Assembly: GCA_002255985.1 (NCBI GenBank)
Contig: NKIR01000010.1
Span: forward strand, 48,248 to 112,247
DNA from: Sphingomonadaceae bacterium PASS1
GTDB lineage: Bacteria > Pseudomonadota > Alphaproteobacteria > Sphingomonadales > Sphingomonadaceae
Length of the DNA stretch: 64,000 nucleotides
Direction: 5' to 3'
Part shown: positions 49,032-57,805 of the stretch, piece after piece
Layout: every line of letters starts with the position of its first letter
How positions within the stretch are numbered: position 1 is the first letter of the stretch
Translations under genes and position numbers: made by a program
The notes under the pieces: model-generated
Database searches by the model: none
The model's input: only the letters and a program-made list of their open reading frames with translations
What the model was told of the DNA's origin: nothing

Positions 49032-49736
49032 CTACTCAGAAACCTTAAGGACGCATTCGCCGAAGCTCGGTGTTCCGGGTTTGAAGCCAAGGTCCGCGCA
49101 CTTACTTTTAGCTTGAGACAAGTCACCTAATGGCTTTTGATCTACGTTAGCTGATGGTGGTGGCGCGCGGCGCACTGCAAAGGATAGATCTTCGTCTATG
49201 AATGCACTGATGACACCGCCTGCCGGTATCCGCGCGCTTGTACCAGTGACGAAAAAGCCAACAACCGGAACAAGTGCTACCGCAGCAACAACGCCAGCTG
49301 TACCTGTTACGCCTTTGTCATCGAATGATCCCGACATGCGGACGGTGCGGCCATTCAGCGACATATTGATTATGCGCCCCTCAATCTTTCCTGACTTTCC
49401 CCACATGCCTTTGTTGCGGACAGCGGTGAGTTCGCCAGTTACTGGAGTGCCTCTTGGGATTACCGTGACACCATCCACTGTGATGTCTTCAGCAACTTCA
49501 AGACGTGGGCGGTCGCCTACTCTTGATGCCTTGTCTTCAGTCGTAATTTCATTAAGAAATTTTACACGTACCTGAGCGCCGCCTCGTAATGTTCGCGTCT
49601 CTGTTCCGGCAGTCATCTCTGATGTCATAGGCACTGCGACTGCTGGTGCGGAGGATATTGGTTCGACTGAAGTTGTGCTCTGAGCATAAACAGAAGTACC
49701 AGCCAAAAGCAGGCTGCTAAACATCAGAATTTTCAT
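49032..49736 (-). CDS. Secreted protein with C-terminal C-GF-GT-F-C motif
   Basis: A 234-residue exported protein (MKILMFSSLLLAGTSVYAQ). The central domain (VRVKFLNEITTEDKASRVGD, LEVAEDITVDGVTVIPRGTP, MWGKSGKIEGRIINMSLNG) parallels the next gene's product. A hydrophobic Ala/Val segment (GTAGVVAAVALVPVVGFFV) follows. The C-terminus is CADLGFKPGTPSFGECVLKV, one of five copies of a shared two-cysteine motif in this cluster. No function is known. Confidence 0.65.
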   Translation of the reverse strand: MKILMFSSLLLAGTSVYAQSTTSVEPISSAPAVAVPMTSEMTAGTETRTLRGGAQVRVKFLNEITTEDKASRVGDRPRLEVAEDITVDGVTVIPRGTPVTGELTAVRNKGMWGKSGKIEGRIINMSLNGRTVRMSGSFDDKGVTGTAGVVAAVALVPVVGFFVTGTSARIPAGGVISAFIDEDLSFAVRRAPPPSANVDQKPLGDLSQAKSKCADLGFKPGTPSFGECVLKVSE

Positions 49737-49875
49737 TATTTGGACCCTTAGATTAGACCATCAGCTTATTCAAAACGCAGAGAGACTACAAGCTAAATAA
49801 ACGGAACAGATTGGCCGTTAAATTAAACATTCCAATTCCAAAGCGTTACAGCGCTTCAGCCATTAACTCCAAAAA

Positions 49876-50619
49876 TTATCTGCAACTCATGTATCTCGCT
49901 GCAGTGTTGTAGCTGCAATAAATTTGATTGCCGTTGGGGTCACGAATTGTATAATTCTGGATCGCTGGCGGTGACGGCGGGAGTGTGGGTGGCTTTGCAA
50001 TCGGGTAACCATTAGCAGCAGCAAGCCCCTCATTCAGCGCACCAAGGAACGACGGCGAGGTAGAATTTGCCATACCGGCCCCCAGTCTTCCAATCGCCTC
50101 CCATTTTCGTCTATCTTTTTCCTTCTTGATAGCTCTTTGCTGTTCCTCATAAGCAGCTACCTGCTGCTGATATTGCGCCAATTGAAGCTGATGTTGCCGC
50201 TCTGCGAGCATAGCTTGCTGCTGTATCTGGTCGAGTTGCATCAGGCATTGCCCAAAGGCTTGAGTGCCTTTTTTGAAGCTGTAGTTTGCACAAGTTTGTT
50301 CATTGGGCGAAAGTGGAACACTTGGCGCAACTTCTCTTGTAGCTGCCTTGACGGCAACTGGTGAGCGCTTCGATGAAGCTTGTGCTGAGGTGGATTTAGC
50401 AGTGGATGATGTTGAAGCTGTGGACGTCGGAATATCGCGGTCGACTAGTTCTAAAACGCAGCTACCGAATGCTTCTGTTTTTGGTCTAAATCCGATATTC
50501 TTGCAGATCTTTTCCTCTGCAAGCGTGTTTTTAGGTTGAGCAGCTACTCCGTCCGAGCCCAACAAAATCCAAGCAAATCCGAAAACCGTCATTAGAAGAA
50601 TTTTATTGGGTTTATTCAT
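49876..50619 (-). CDS. Secreted coiled-coil protein with two C-GF-GT-F-C motifs
   Basis: A 247-residue exported protein (signal peptide MTVFGFAWILLGSDGVAAQ region). Copy one of the motif is CKNIGFRPKTEAFGSCVLEL; copy two is CANYSFKKGTQAFGQCLMQL. A Ser/Thr-rich linker separates them. A glutamine-rich coiled coil follows (QQQAMLAERQHQLQLAQYQQ...). The C-terminal tail is NYTIRDPNGNQIYCSYNTAA with a further cysteine pair. It lies 10 bases after the adhesin-E-like gene and is probably co-transcribed with it. Confidence 0.65.
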   Translation of the reverse strand: MNKPNKILLMTVFGFAWILLGSDGVAAQPKNTLAEEKICKNIGFRPKTEAFGSCVLELVDRDIPTSTASTSSTAKSTSAQASSKRSPVAVKAATREVAPSVPLSPNEQTCANYSFKKGTQAFGQCLMQLDQIQQQAMLAERQHQLQLAQYQQQVAAYEEQQRAIKKEKDRRKWEAIGRLGAGMANSTSPSFLGALNEGLAAANGYPIAKPPTLPPSPPAIQNYTIRDPNGNQIYCSYNTAARYMSCR

Positions 50620-50629
50620 AGAATTTTTT

Positions 50630-51565
50630 CTACTTAGAAATTTTTAAAACACAATTACCGAATTTTTCGGTCCCAAGTTTAAAACCTAGCTCGGAGCACT
50701 GGCGCTTTGCAGCTTCGATAGCACGAAGGGCATCTGACGAATTACCGGTATCCGTGGGTGCTAGCTCCTGCCTCGGAATGTTGAAATCTTGTTCAATCAC
50801 AACCGTGTCTGGGTGTAATTTTTTGCACATCCAGTCAACATAGATAGGGTCCCCTTGATAAGGTGCCGCTGATGTGGACGTTCGTTGGCTGCTCACCATG
50901 CCCGTTGCGCAGTCGACATATGATTTTGTATCGCTTCTCCCGCCCGCTATCAAATACGAAAAAACAATGTTTTTTCGGCTACTTTTGTAGATGGTGTTAT
51001 TTAAGATAACGACTTTGCCCGCAAAAGACTTCCCTTGGCCGACACCAACTGCATCAATCCCTGAGCCTTCAGCAGAAGCGGTTGGGCAAACGTGCCGTGC
51101 AAAATAGTTAGGCATAGTAAACTGAGGACCCGATTGGCTGTTCCCAATATTTTGATCGAGCTGGTTCCATGCCGTTCCACCGATTATTTTACGTGGCCTA
51201 AATCCGCCGGGATAGCGCCAACCAATGTGGGCATATCTTCTTGCACCGCAGTCAAATTCAAACGTTTGGATTGCTCTAGTGATGTTAATTTTCCGACCAT
51301 AATTAAGGCTGTTCGTTTCGAACATTGGAAACGCGACATTTATATGAAAAACGTTGTCCCTTATTTTCACGATTGAATAAGGGTCAACGAAGTATGGGTT
51401 ACCGTAAACGTCAGTTATCGCGATAGTCCATTTGCCGGAATTGAGCATCTGTTGCGCAGCTGCCTCATTGGATATTTCAGCATGCGCGCTGCTAGCCGTC
51501 AGGCTCATCATTCCAAGGAGCGTAAACCATCCAAATTTTAACGGCAAAAGCTTGTTTATGTTCAT
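50630..51565 (-). CDS. Secreted adhesin-E-like protein with C-GF-GT-F-C motif
   Basis: A 311-residue exported protein (KFGWFTLLGMMSLTASSAHA). The region WTIAITDVYGNPYFVDPYSI, QTFEFDCGARRYAHIGWRYP and a later VCPTASAEG follows the plan of surface-adhesin-E-like domains, with two conserved cysteines. A second, similar half (NTIYKSSRKNIVFSYLIAGG, YVDCATGMVSSQRTS) may be a degenerate repeat. The C-terminus is CSELGFKLGTEKFGNCVLKI. A GGAGG site precedes the start. It seems to head the operon 51565 to 47800. Confidence 0.6.
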   Translation of the reverse strand: MNINKLLPLKFGWFTLLGMMSLTASSAHAEISNEAAAQQMLNSGKWTIAITDVYGNPYFVDPYSIVKIRDNVFHINVAFPMFETNSLNYGRKINITRAIQTFEFDCGARRYAHIGWRYPGGFRPRKIIGGTAWNQLDQNIGNSQSGPQFTMPNYFARHVCPTASAEGSGIDAVGVGQGKSFAGKVVILNNTIYKSSRKNIVFSYLIAGGRSDTKSYVDCATGMVSSQRTSTSAAPYQGDPIYVDWMCKKLHPDTVVIEQDFNIPRQELAPTDTGNSSDALRAIEAAKRQCSELGFKLGTEKFGNCVLKISK

Positions 51566-51747
51566 ATACTTTTCAGCCTCCGCAGGGACCGCTCCTCGTT
51601 AGATAATTTGAGACTTATATCGGGTTGTAACAGCTAGGTTTTCGGTAAATCTGTTGGTCGACATTAGGCGGTGAGCTTGCGACGTTGCAAGCCGCGATAT
51701 TCGATAGTCGATCGTTTTATCCTTTCCCGTTTTTGGATGATGCCGTG

Positions 51748-51820
51748 ATGTCATTCAGACCTTTATTTCTTCCCCCTCGTGCGTGTCGATGCCGGTGCTA
51801 GCATCCCTAGCTGAGCCATT
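51748..51820 (-). pseudogene. Second fragment of HGGxSTG-like small protein gene
   Basis: These 73 bases match 54244-54316, the 3' end of the intact gene, with scattered changes. The surrounding region 51566-51929 contains no other feature that I can support. Confidence 0.7.
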
Positions 51821-51929
51821 TTGAAGGCACGCATGAGCGGCTGGTGAACGCGTAAAATAGGCAAATCCCAGCATGGCTCACGTATGCTCGGGTTCGCCCT
51901 CAAAAAACGCAAAGTTTCTAGATGCGCAG

Positions 51930-52538
51930 CTATTTCGTTTGACTAAGAAGACGAATTTGCTCTGACGCGCAGCTGCGAAACTCGGCAGATCCCAGCTCGA
52001 AGCCAATACGCTCGCAGCGGTTCAAAGCTGCATCAAGGATGCTATCAGCAATAGTTTTTTGCGGCATAGGACTTTTTGGAGCTGAAACTTTTTTAGTGTT
52101 CGGTGTTGAAAGCCCCGTCGCACCCAGACCCTGCGACGTTATTGGAGTAGCCGCACCCCCCATCGCAACGGAACTTTTAACAGTTTCATTCAGCGCACCA
52201 CTATGTTCAGGGTCTTTTTTTGATACCGAAACTGCAGACGCATCTGCGACGCTCACGGGGCGTGATGATGATGATGATGTCGCACTGCTTATTTCATTAG
52301 CTTGGAACGGAGGTGCTTTGATTGGATACGGACATACTTGGCTCAATAACAGGCGCAATTGAAGTCCGTTGCTCAAAATGCAGTTTTTAAAACCAGAACC
52401 TAAATCATGCTCCGATAACAAATATACAGGGACAGTTGTGATTTGCGACAAAGGCGCAGTCGGTTTGGCGGCCAGCTCGCTTGTAAGTGCCACAACTGCC
52501 AGCAACACCACACCCGTGCTTTGACTTATTACGCTCAC
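51930..52538 (-). CDS. Secreted protein with C-terminal C-GF-GS-F-C motif
   Basis: A 202-residue exported protein (signal peptide GVVLLAVVALTSELAA). The middle is Ser/Ala/Pro-rich and probably disordered. The C-terminus, CERIGFELGSAEFRSCASEQ, is the most divergent copy of the shared motif. The gene is separated from the main operon by a 364-base gap with a decayed gene fragment. Confidence 0.55.
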   Translation of the reverse strand: MSVISQSTGVVLLAVVALTSELAAKPTAPLSQITTVPVYLLSEHDLGSGFKNCILSNGLQLRLLLSQVCPYPIKAPPFQANEISSATSSSSSRPVSVADASAVSVSKKDPEHSGALNETVKSSVAMGGAATPITSQGLGATGLSTPNTKKVSAPKSPMPQKTIADSILDAALNRCERIGFELGSAEFRSCASEQIRLLSQTK

Positions 52539-52765
52539 AGCATGTCCCTTCTTAACGCATGGCTAACTATAGCCGATATAAAAACCGTTATCAAAATTTG
52601 AATTAAACGCAGCCTACAGCGGCTGCAGCCCAGCTACTATGAAGTTTTAGGTATTTCGCAGATGGTAAAGGCAACGTGTCCATACTTGATGAAATCGTCG
52701 AAATCGATTGCACAAAAGCTTACGTCATGGTTAGCTTTCACCCGATCAGTTAGTAGGATATTTCT

Positions 52766-54049
52766 GTGATTAAGCTTCATTTTGCAGTCAAGCCCTTTCA
52801 GTTGCCCTTTCAGCTTCGAGTGGTGCTTGTCATATTTGCATTTGTTGGCCACAGCGCAGCAAATGCGCAGGTATTTCTCAATGCCTCAGATGTAATTACG
52901 GCTAGTGATTATCCTCAGAATTCCTGGGATCGCGCTGATCAGGGCGTAACAGAATTTAAGCTGAATTTATCTTCAAACGGGCGCCCTAGCGCGTGTAGCG
53001 TTGAAAAATCATCAGGGTATGAAGAGTTGGATGCAGCTGTGTGCAGCCTGATGCTGCAACGCGCGATGTTTGATATGTCCAGTGTTTCCAGCATGTCACC
53101 CAGTCCGACTTATTCAAATCGCGTCAGGTGGTCCATTCCGATAACCCCGCCCCGCGCGCTTGTGTTTGGAGTGACAGTCAAGTCTCTTCCCGTCCCATCG
53201 GATCTGGCAAAAACTAAGTGTGAGTATTCAGATAAAGAATGGCGCATAGTGGCCGCTGGAACGCCCTGCGCACGCCCACTTCCCAAATTAGTTCTAAAGA
53301 AAAATGGAACAACTATTCGTTCTAATATATTTGAACAGTACATAATTGAGGCGGATAAAAACGAAAACGCTGAAGCTGCTTTCAACCTTGCGATATTACT
53401 TATAGAAAATAATTACAAGCAAGGCGTAAGATACATGGAAAAGGCATCAGCTTTAGGAAATCCATTAGCTTCTGCATCTCTTTGTAATTTTTATTCTGAA
53501 AAAGAATACAGTAGGCTTAAACTTGTAGATTTCAATCCAAATCAAGCTGTCGAATATTGTATTTTAAGCTATAAACAGTCCTACAATTATCCCGCGGTAA
53601 CAAATTTCAATAACATCGTTATTAAGTATGGCAGCCAACTGAACAAGGATGTTCTGGACCGCGCGAAAGCTATCATAAAATTTAAACCCCAAACAGCTTA
53701 CGCAAGAAGGCTGACAGCTGGAAGTGACATAGTTGGGCCTAACGACTACCCCAAAAGGGACAATGCAAATCAAGTTGGGGGTGTAACGGTAGCTGTGTAT
53801 GGCGTAACACAAACCGGCAAGGTCGGAACCTGCTTGATAGCTCAATCGACATATAGCTACTCTCTTGATCAGAAAGCATGCACCCGCCTCAAAGACGTAG
53901 CGATATTTTCGCCAGCAGTAATTGAAGGCAAACCGGCTGTGCAATGGTTGAGCCAAAAAATTACGTGGAACCCTGGGGCCCGAAACAAACCCTCAGCAGG
54001 TGGCGTCATTATGCAAATTCTTCTTGGTGCTCTGGGCGCTGCGATTTGA
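52766..54049 (+). CDS. Exported protein: TonB-C-like, Sel1-like, TonB-C-like
   Basis: A 427-residue protein starting at GTG with an AGGA site; signal peptide ends at HSAANAQ. Residues about 45-125 read SDYPQNSWDRADQGVTEFKL and GRPSACSVEKSSGYEELDAA, close to the TonB C-terminal fold. The middle has Sel1-like helices (AEAAFNLAILLIENNYKQGV, YMEKASALGNPLASASLCNF). A second TonB-C-like part follows (NDYPKRDNANQVGGVTVAVY, GKVGTCLIAQSTYSYSLDQK). There is no membrane anchor or Pro-rich stalk, so it is not a classical TonB. It is divergent from the secreted cluster and AT-richer than the core genome. Confidence 0.6.
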   Translation: MIKLHFAVKPFQLPFQLRVVLVIFAFVGHSAANAQVFLNASDVITASDYPQNSWDRADQGVTEFKLNLSSNGRPSACSVEKSSGYEELDAAVCSLMLQRAMFDMSSVSSMSPSPTYSNRVRWSIPITPPRALVFGVTVKSLPVPSDLAKTKCEYSDKEWRIVAAGTPCARPLPKLVLKKNGTTIRSNIFEQYIIEADKNENAEAAFNLAILLIENNYKQGVRYMEKASALGNPLASASLCNFYSEKEYSRLKLVDFNPNQAVEYCILSYKQSYNYPAVTNFNNIVIKYGSQLNKDVLDRAKAIIKFKPQTAYARRLTAGSDIVGPNDYPKRDNANQVGGVTVAVYGVTQTGKVGTCLIAQSTYSYSLDQKACTRLKDVAIFSPAVIEGKPAVQWLSQKITWNPGARNKPSAGGVIMQILLGALGAAI

Positions 54050-54251
54050 ATGATGTTTAAGCTACACCAGCTGCGCACTAAGCAGCAGTTTGAACCGATA
54101 CCGACTTGACGCTACGCTTGATACTCTAGTTTTTGCAGGTGATGCCAGTGCGTCTGTTGCTGCAAATGTCGTGGCAGCGGATCTTCGGAGGGTGGGTTTA
54201 CGTCGTCAAAACATTTTGTATTTGTGGGGGCAAAATGGTGCATGATGTCAT

Positions 54252-54563
54252 TCAGACCTTTGGCTTCCTGCCCCTTTTGCGCGTTGAACCAGGCGCTAGC
54301 ATCCCCAGCTTAGCCATGAGGTTTTCTGTCTCGTGGAAGAACACTGCCATTTCATGGCGCTCCTGCCGTTCATGCTGCGTCTGGCCTACACCCTGATAGT
54401 TCCAGTGGACGGTAGATCGCATGATAGTTTCCGGCTTACGTGCGCCGTGATAGCGGCAGACCTTCATTCCATAGGCGGCTGGGTTGCGACATTGGTCACC
54501 GCGTGCCTTGCACTTGGCTTTGCAGCGTTTTGTTTTGCCTGAGAGGATGTTCGGAAGGGGCAT
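54252..54563 (-). CDS. HGGxSTG-like small Cys/His protein
   Basis: A 103-residue basic protein. Cys14, Cys18, Cys25, Cys36 and His39 (RCKAKCKARGDQCRNPAAYG, then VCRYHGARKPETI) form a likely zinc site, as in small HGGxSTG-type proteins common on phages and mobile elements. A helical C-terminal half follows (RQERHEMAVFFHETENLMAK). It starts 20 bases after mcrC in the same direction. Two decayed fragments of the gene lie elsewhere in the island. Confidence 0.65.
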   Translation of the reverse strand: MPLPNILSGKTKRCKAKCKARGDQCRNPAAYGMKVCRYHGARKPETIMRSTVHWNYQGVGQTQHERQERHEMAVFFHETENLMAKLGMLAPGSTRKRGRKPKV

Positions 54564-54583
54564 AGTGAGCGATCTGCGCGAAT

Positions 54584-55633
54584 TCAGAGATACGGACTAG
54601 CAATAAGTCCTAGCAAACGCTGAGAAATATCAGACCAGGGACGGCCCAGGTCTACGGTGGCCAAACGTACTTTGCTTCCCTGAATGGCGAATTGCGCGTC
54701 GAATTGCGATCCCACTTGCGGATAGAGCAACATGCCATCGAGATGCGTGCCCAAAGGAATTCTGACATGGTGGTTTTTCAGATAGCTGAAGAGCTGGTAT
54801 AGGTTTTCCGATCTAAAACTGGTCGCGCCGTGATGTATTTGGAGCGCTTCAAGGTAGTACTTGGTGTCGATGATGAGCTGTCGTCGGGGCGATCGAAGGA
54901 ATACGTCTACGCGCATCGATGGCAAACGATCGCCCTCATTTTGCTCGAGCGGCAATGCATCCCAACTGATTGTTAGTGGTTCAACCTTAAACTCTGACTG
55001 CTCCAGCTTATAGAAATTTCGAACAAACGCCTCGAAGACGCGGGCCATCTCGCGCTCATTACGGGCGATGTCCTGGAACTTATAAGCGCCTGCCCCAGGA
55101 ACCGGCAGCATCATATCAAAGGCCAGCTGTGCCACTTTGAGTAGAAGGTCGTAGTATGCGGAGTTGCGGTTTAGCTGCACGCGGGCGAAGCAGCTGTGTG
55201 TGAGCCGGATGTCGGATACGTCGTGCATCCGGCGAACTAGGCTCTGTGTTTCAGCCTTCAAGGGAGCAGCGAGGCTTGGCATCGTTGCCAGCCGGCGAAG
55301 GCTCGCCTTCAAGATTTGGTTGTGAAGTACGTCGTGGCTGAGCTCGTCATAGGAGCAGTGTAGGCGCTTGATTTTCTGGGCTTGCAACCTCAGCGATGCG
55401 CCTATTTCGATGTGGCCGCGCACGGTTGCCAATTCTTCCTCAAACGGAACATATACCCGATCCAGCCCGCGTCGAAAAAGCGATCGCATCCCATTAACGA
55501 GAACCCGGGTAAGAAGGTTAGGTAAATCCGGGCTAGCCTCTGCGTCAACCGCAAGAGCTTTTCCTTCTGCAAAGCGCTCCCACGCATAGCAGTAGAGGTA
55601 ATAAAGGTTCGCGATCGGGATGACGGAGGTCAT
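54584..55633 (-). CDS. mcrC: McrC-type restriction nuclease subunit
   Basis: McrC is the nuclease partner of the McrB motor in type IV restriction of modified DNA. The 349-residue protein has PIANLYYLYCYAWERFAEGK, VRGHIEIGASLRLQAQKIKR and ending with a PD-(D/E)xK-like core, VDVFLRSPRRQLIIDTKYYL, followed by ENLYQLFSYLKNHHVRIP. It overlaps mcrB by 4 bases. Confidence 0.9.
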   Translation of the reverse strand: MTSVIPIANLYYLYCYAWERFAEGKALAVDAEASPDLPNLLTRVLVNGMRSLFRRGLDRVYVPFEEELATVRGHIEIGASLRLQAQKIKRLHCSYDELSHDVLHNQILKASLRRLATMPSLAAPLKAETQSLVRRMHDVSDIRLTHSCFARVQLNRNSAYYDLLLKVAQLAFDMMLPVPGAGAYKFQDIARNEREMARVFEAFVRNFYKLEQSEFKVEPLTISWDALPLEQNEGDRLPSMRVDVFLRSPRRQLIIDTKYYLEALQIHHGATSFRSENLYQLFSYLKNHHVRIPLGTHLDGMLLYPQVGSQFDAQFAIQGSKVRLATVDLGRPWSDISQRLLGLIASPYL

Positions 55634-57540
55634 AGCCCTTCAAGTAGCCGTGCTTCCCACGCTGTTGCTCGGTCTTCAGCGTCGTACCAGTACTCGCGCA
55701 GGAGCGGAGCGATCTCGGTCTGAATGACGCGGCGGAACCACGCCCGGTCATCTTCTGATGGCATGGGCTTACCGCAGAAGAAGCTATGACCGATAGCAAA
55801 ACCAGATCCGAGGTTAATCGTATCCGCGACAATTTCCTGGTTGAGAGCCTCAATTCGATCCGTGACTAGCTCAATTATAGTATCGCCAATTTCGTGGGCC
55901 CGCAGTTGAGCCTTAAACTTTTCAGATCTCAGTTTTGGTTTGAGATCGACGAACGCGAACCGTCGGCGCAGTGCATAATCCACCACAGCCAATGAGCGGT
56001 CGGCTGTGTTCATCAACCCCATCAGATGGACGTTTGCAGGAACGTGGAATGGTACGTTGCCAGAGGCGAGCTTCATGGCCCACTCTGGGCCGCGTTTGTC
56101 GCTCTCGATGAGCAGCATAAGCTCTCCAAGTATCTTGCTCAGGTTGCCCCGGTTGATTTCGTCGACGACGAATACGTAGGTATTGCTAGGGTCTGCTTCT
56201 GCCCTCCGGCAAAACTGAACAAACTTTCCGAATTCCAGCTTGAAGCCTTGCTCAGTAGGCCTGAAGCCCTCCACGAAATCTTCATAGGAGTAACTCTGGT
56301 GGAACTGGACGAACTCCACACAGTCACGATTTTCCTGACCCATTAGCGCGAAAGCAAGTTTGGTTGCCGCAAACGACTTACCGCCGCCCGGGGGCCCCTG
56401 AAGAACCACGTTCTTCTTCGCGCGCCACAGGAGCAAGATGGCTTCGATCTCAGCTGGATCGAGGAACAACGATTGGAGCGCATCTTCGATCGAATATGGC
56501 ACCACCTCTGCTGGCAAATCGCCGGACACGTCTACTTCCTCGAGGTCTATCAAGGGAAGAGGTTTTCCAGCCGCATGGATATATGATCGATTGAGGATAG
56601 CCAGAAGCGTCGGTGTTGCCTCCGTCAGATAGGCTCCCTGATTGAGCTCCAGCTTACGATTGAAAAAAAGGCCCTTGGCGCCACTTTCAACCAACTCGGC
56701 GAGCTCGGCGGCAAACGGCTCTACCTTGAATAGCTGGTCGCGAAGTAGCGGCGGTTGGAGCTCAACATAGTCCTGCAGTTCGATCCTATAGCAGGGGCCT
56801 TCCCATTCTGTCCCTACCAGCCCTTGAAATGTATCATCAGCGCGCTCGGCAGCCATTGAAATACCGGTAAAACCACGGTTGTCGGTTAGATGCAGCACAA
56901 TGTCGCCGGGTTCTAACCGCCGCATGTTCGCGTATATATCACCACCGTTCTTAGAGGCTTGCGGCGACCACAGCGCTTGACCCAGAGCATGGTCTCCTGT
57001 TTCGCGGTCCGCCCGACCGGTCACCAATGTCTTTTCGATCCATACTGAGGCGGCTTTAGGTGTTTCGGCATTTCGGTACTTGTCTCGCCAATAGGGCTTT
57101 GCAAGGAACCAACTATAATCCTGGGGCTGTTCAGCAAAGATGAAGGCCGTCAGGTGTTGGGCTTCTTCGTCACCCATCGGCAACTGCCATATGGTCGAGC
57201 GATACGTGTAAAAGTACCAGTCGGCACCCTCATATCCGTGGTCCCATTCTACGTTGACACGTTCACCATTGCCCGGATTTTGTATGATCGTGCCTCGAGC
57301 TTTGATGCGCATGACGGATACCGATTGTCCTTGCACATCGAACGGCAGGTCATGCTTCTGAACAAAGGTCGACTTGATCGCGATTAGGTCGCCGGGCTGC
57401 ATAGCTTTCACTAATGCTTGCTCCGTGTCAGATGGTTTGACAATCTCCCAGATGCCTTCGGCCAAAAACCGAGCAGTTTGGTCGTCATTTCGGCCAAAAG
57501 CAGATCCAACAATCCAGTTATTCAGATGCGAATTAGACAT
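55630..57540 (-). CDS. mcrB: McrB-type AAA+ motor with two N-terminal sensor-like domains
   Basis: The 636-residue motor of a McrBC system. The AAA+ core from about residue 350 has Walker A VVLQGPPGGGKSFAATK, the McrB signature FVVDEINRGNLSKILGEL and LMGLMNTADRSLAVVDYALR with RRRFAF. Before it lie about 340 residues with two probable PUA/EVE-like modules: NNWIVGSAFGRNDDQTARFL...VKAMQPGDLIAIKSTF, and GGDIYANMRRLEPGDIVLHL...GFTGISMAAE. Such modules read modified bases in known McrB proteins; the base here is unknown. The start at 57540 is preferred to 57570 as the domain begins there. Confidence 0.88.
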   Translation of the reverse strand: MSNSHLNNWIVGSAFGRNDDQTARFLAEGIWEIVKPSDTEQALVKAMQPGDLIAIKSTFVQKHDLPFDVQGQSVSVMRIKARGTIIQNPGNGERVNVEWDHGYEGADWYFYTYRSTIWQLPMGDEEAQHLTAFIFAEQPQDYSWFLAKPYWRDKYRNAETPKAASVWIEKTLVTGRADRETGDHALGQALWSPQASKNGGDIYANMRRLEPGDIVLHLTDNRGFTGISMAAERADDTFQGLVGTEWEGPCYRIELQDYVELQPPLLRDQLFKVEPFAAELAELVESGAKGLFFNRKLELNQGAYLTEATPTLLAILNRSYIHAAGKPLPLIDLEEVDVSGDLPAEVVPYSIEDALQSLFLDPAEIEAILLLWRAKKNVVLQGPPGGGKSFAATKLAFALMGQENRDCVEFVQFHQSYSYEDFVEGFRPTEQGFKLEFGKFVQFCRRAEADPSNTYVFVVDEINRGNLSKILGELMLLIESDKRGPEWAMKLASGNVPFHVPANVHLMGLMNTADRSLAVVDYALRRRFAFVDLKPKLRSEKFKAQLRAHEIGDTIIELVTDRIEALNQEIVADTINLGSGFAIGHSFFCGKPMPSEDDRAWFRRVIQTEIAPLLREYWYDAEDRATAWEARLLEGL

Positions 57541-57703
57541 ACGGCTAAAATTCCTGAGGATGCAGGCCAATCATTGAGCATACTGATATCGGAGCGGCAA
57601 GCACTAATGCAGATCAGTGCAAGTGCAGAGTTACTCGACTAACCCCCGCTCTTCTGGTTAGCTTGGCTGTGCAGTGTTTTTTGTTTTTATCTGAGGTGAT
57701 GTT

Positions 57704-57805
57704 GTGGAGGGGCAGGCTATTTTGCCTTTTGCTACACCAGCCGAGGTGCGCGCCAGACGGGCACTGGCTGAATTGTTCGCTGACCTCATGGAAACCAACT
57801 CCTAA
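57704..57805 (+). CDS. Possible 33-residue protein
   Basis: A GTG-started frame with GAGGTG five bases upstream. It encodes EGQAILPFATPAEVRARRAL then AELFADLMETNS, a helix-friendly sequence. It lies in the gap between mcrB and the next gene. The ribosome site is good but the short length leaves it uncertain. Confidence 0.35.
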   Translation: MEGQAILPFATPAEVRARRALAELFADLMETNS

